A program made the translations under genes and the position numbers. A stretch of DNA of 5,136 nt from Bacilli bacterium (GTDB lineage Bacteria; Bacillota_I; Bacilli_A; ML615J-28; CAG-698): the NCBI GenBank assembly GCA_028693885.1, contig JAQUUM010000101.1, positions 1-5,136 on the forward strand. Direction: 5' to 3'. Positions within the stretch are counted from its first letter, which is position 1. Every line of letters starts with the position of its first letter. The notes beneath the pieces were generated by a model that saw only the letters and a list, made by a program, of their open reading frames with translations, was not told the DNA's origin and did not search any database. Below are positions 5,014 to 5,136 of this stretch, piece after piece.

Positions 5014-5136
5014 AGGAGACTAACTATATTAAATCAAGCAAATAAATGAATTTTTTTTGAATAATGTAATTAGGGTATAGTAAAACTTGCCACTCCAAAA
5101 TTCAAAATTTTGAACACGCATGAAAATTTAATAATT
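5014..5136 (+). other. gene-free right end with repeats, unassigned
   Basis: After AGGAG (5014-5018) no ATG, GTG or TTG occurs at a usable distance. ATT at 5028 would give only five codons, and ATG at 5046 only four. An eight-T run lies at 5051-5058. From about 5065 the sequence changes character, with CTTGCCACTCC (5086-5096 region), a tandem CAAAATT repeat (5096-5109) and a 14-bp perfect palindrome (5101-5114). Either a long leader of a gene beyond the window or the edge of an insertion sequence would fit; neither is proven. Confidence 0.35.
5096..5114 (+). repeat. tandem 7-mer running into a 14-bp palindrome
   Basis: CAAAATT occurs twice in a row (5096-5102, 5103-5109), and the second copy lies inside TTCAAAATTTTGAA (5101-5114), a perfect palindrome. 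It is near the window edge, so its wider context is unseen. Confidence 0.6.

Noticed and set aside
4992..5096. SRP RNA, tmRNA, RNase P RNA or a known riboswitch downstream of dusB
   Set aside because: I looked for core motifs such as those of T-box, TPP, SAM, purine, FMN and lysine aptamers and for the SRP Alu/GGAGG core, and found none.
5029..5121. About 30-codon minus-strand reading frame from CAT at 5119-5121
   Set aside because: There is no ribosome binding site, no recognisable similarity and AT-rich context; too short to support.

Overview
The window is AT-rich DNA from a low-GC, Gram-positive-type bacterium of the Firmicutes/Tenericutes broad group. Coding is dominated by AGA for Arg and TTA for Leu. 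Shine-Dalgarno sites of the AAGGAG(G) type precede lemA, rpmE and tdk, promoters look like sigma-A sites, and terminators are intrinsic. TGA is a real stop here: tdk ends on TGA and Trp is written TGG. The genome therefore uses the standard bacterial code and not the Mycoplasma code. I cannot place the organism more precisely; Bacilli, Erysipelotrichia-like or Acholeplasma-like lineages would all fit.

Layout. (1) Positions 1-2479, plus strand: the 3' part of a large DUF2207 membrane-protein gene, whose start lies before the window, followed 25 nt later by lemA. The pair looks like one envelope-associated operon of poorly understood function and ends in a strong intrinsic terminator. (2) Positions 2531-2862, minus strand: rpmE (ribosomal protein bL31), with its own terminator, a perfect-consensus promoter and a short leader that can fold in alternative ways. 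It converges on lemA. (3) Positions 2895-4971, plus strand: a three-gene operon, tdk-tadA-dusB, transcribed divergently from rpmE. The genes overlap (ATGA at tdk/tadA, 29 nt at tadA/dusB), and the operon ends in an intrinsic terminator. It joins thymidine salvage to two tRNA-modifying enzymes: A34-to-inosine deamination and dihydrouridine formation. (4) Positions 4956-5136: a gene-free tail. It starts with a good extended -10 promoter and a hairpin at the predicted 5' end of the RNA, followed by an AGGAG motif without a usable start codon, and then repeat-bearing sequence that could be the edge of a mobile element.

Most of the window is conserved housekeeping. The less ordinary parts are the DUF2207-LemA module, the rpmE/tdk divergent regulatory region with related inverted repeats, and the orphan promoter with its leader at the right end. 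I found no CRISPR array, rRNA, tRNA or clear phage gene, and nothing that makes a convincing case for a wholly new system.
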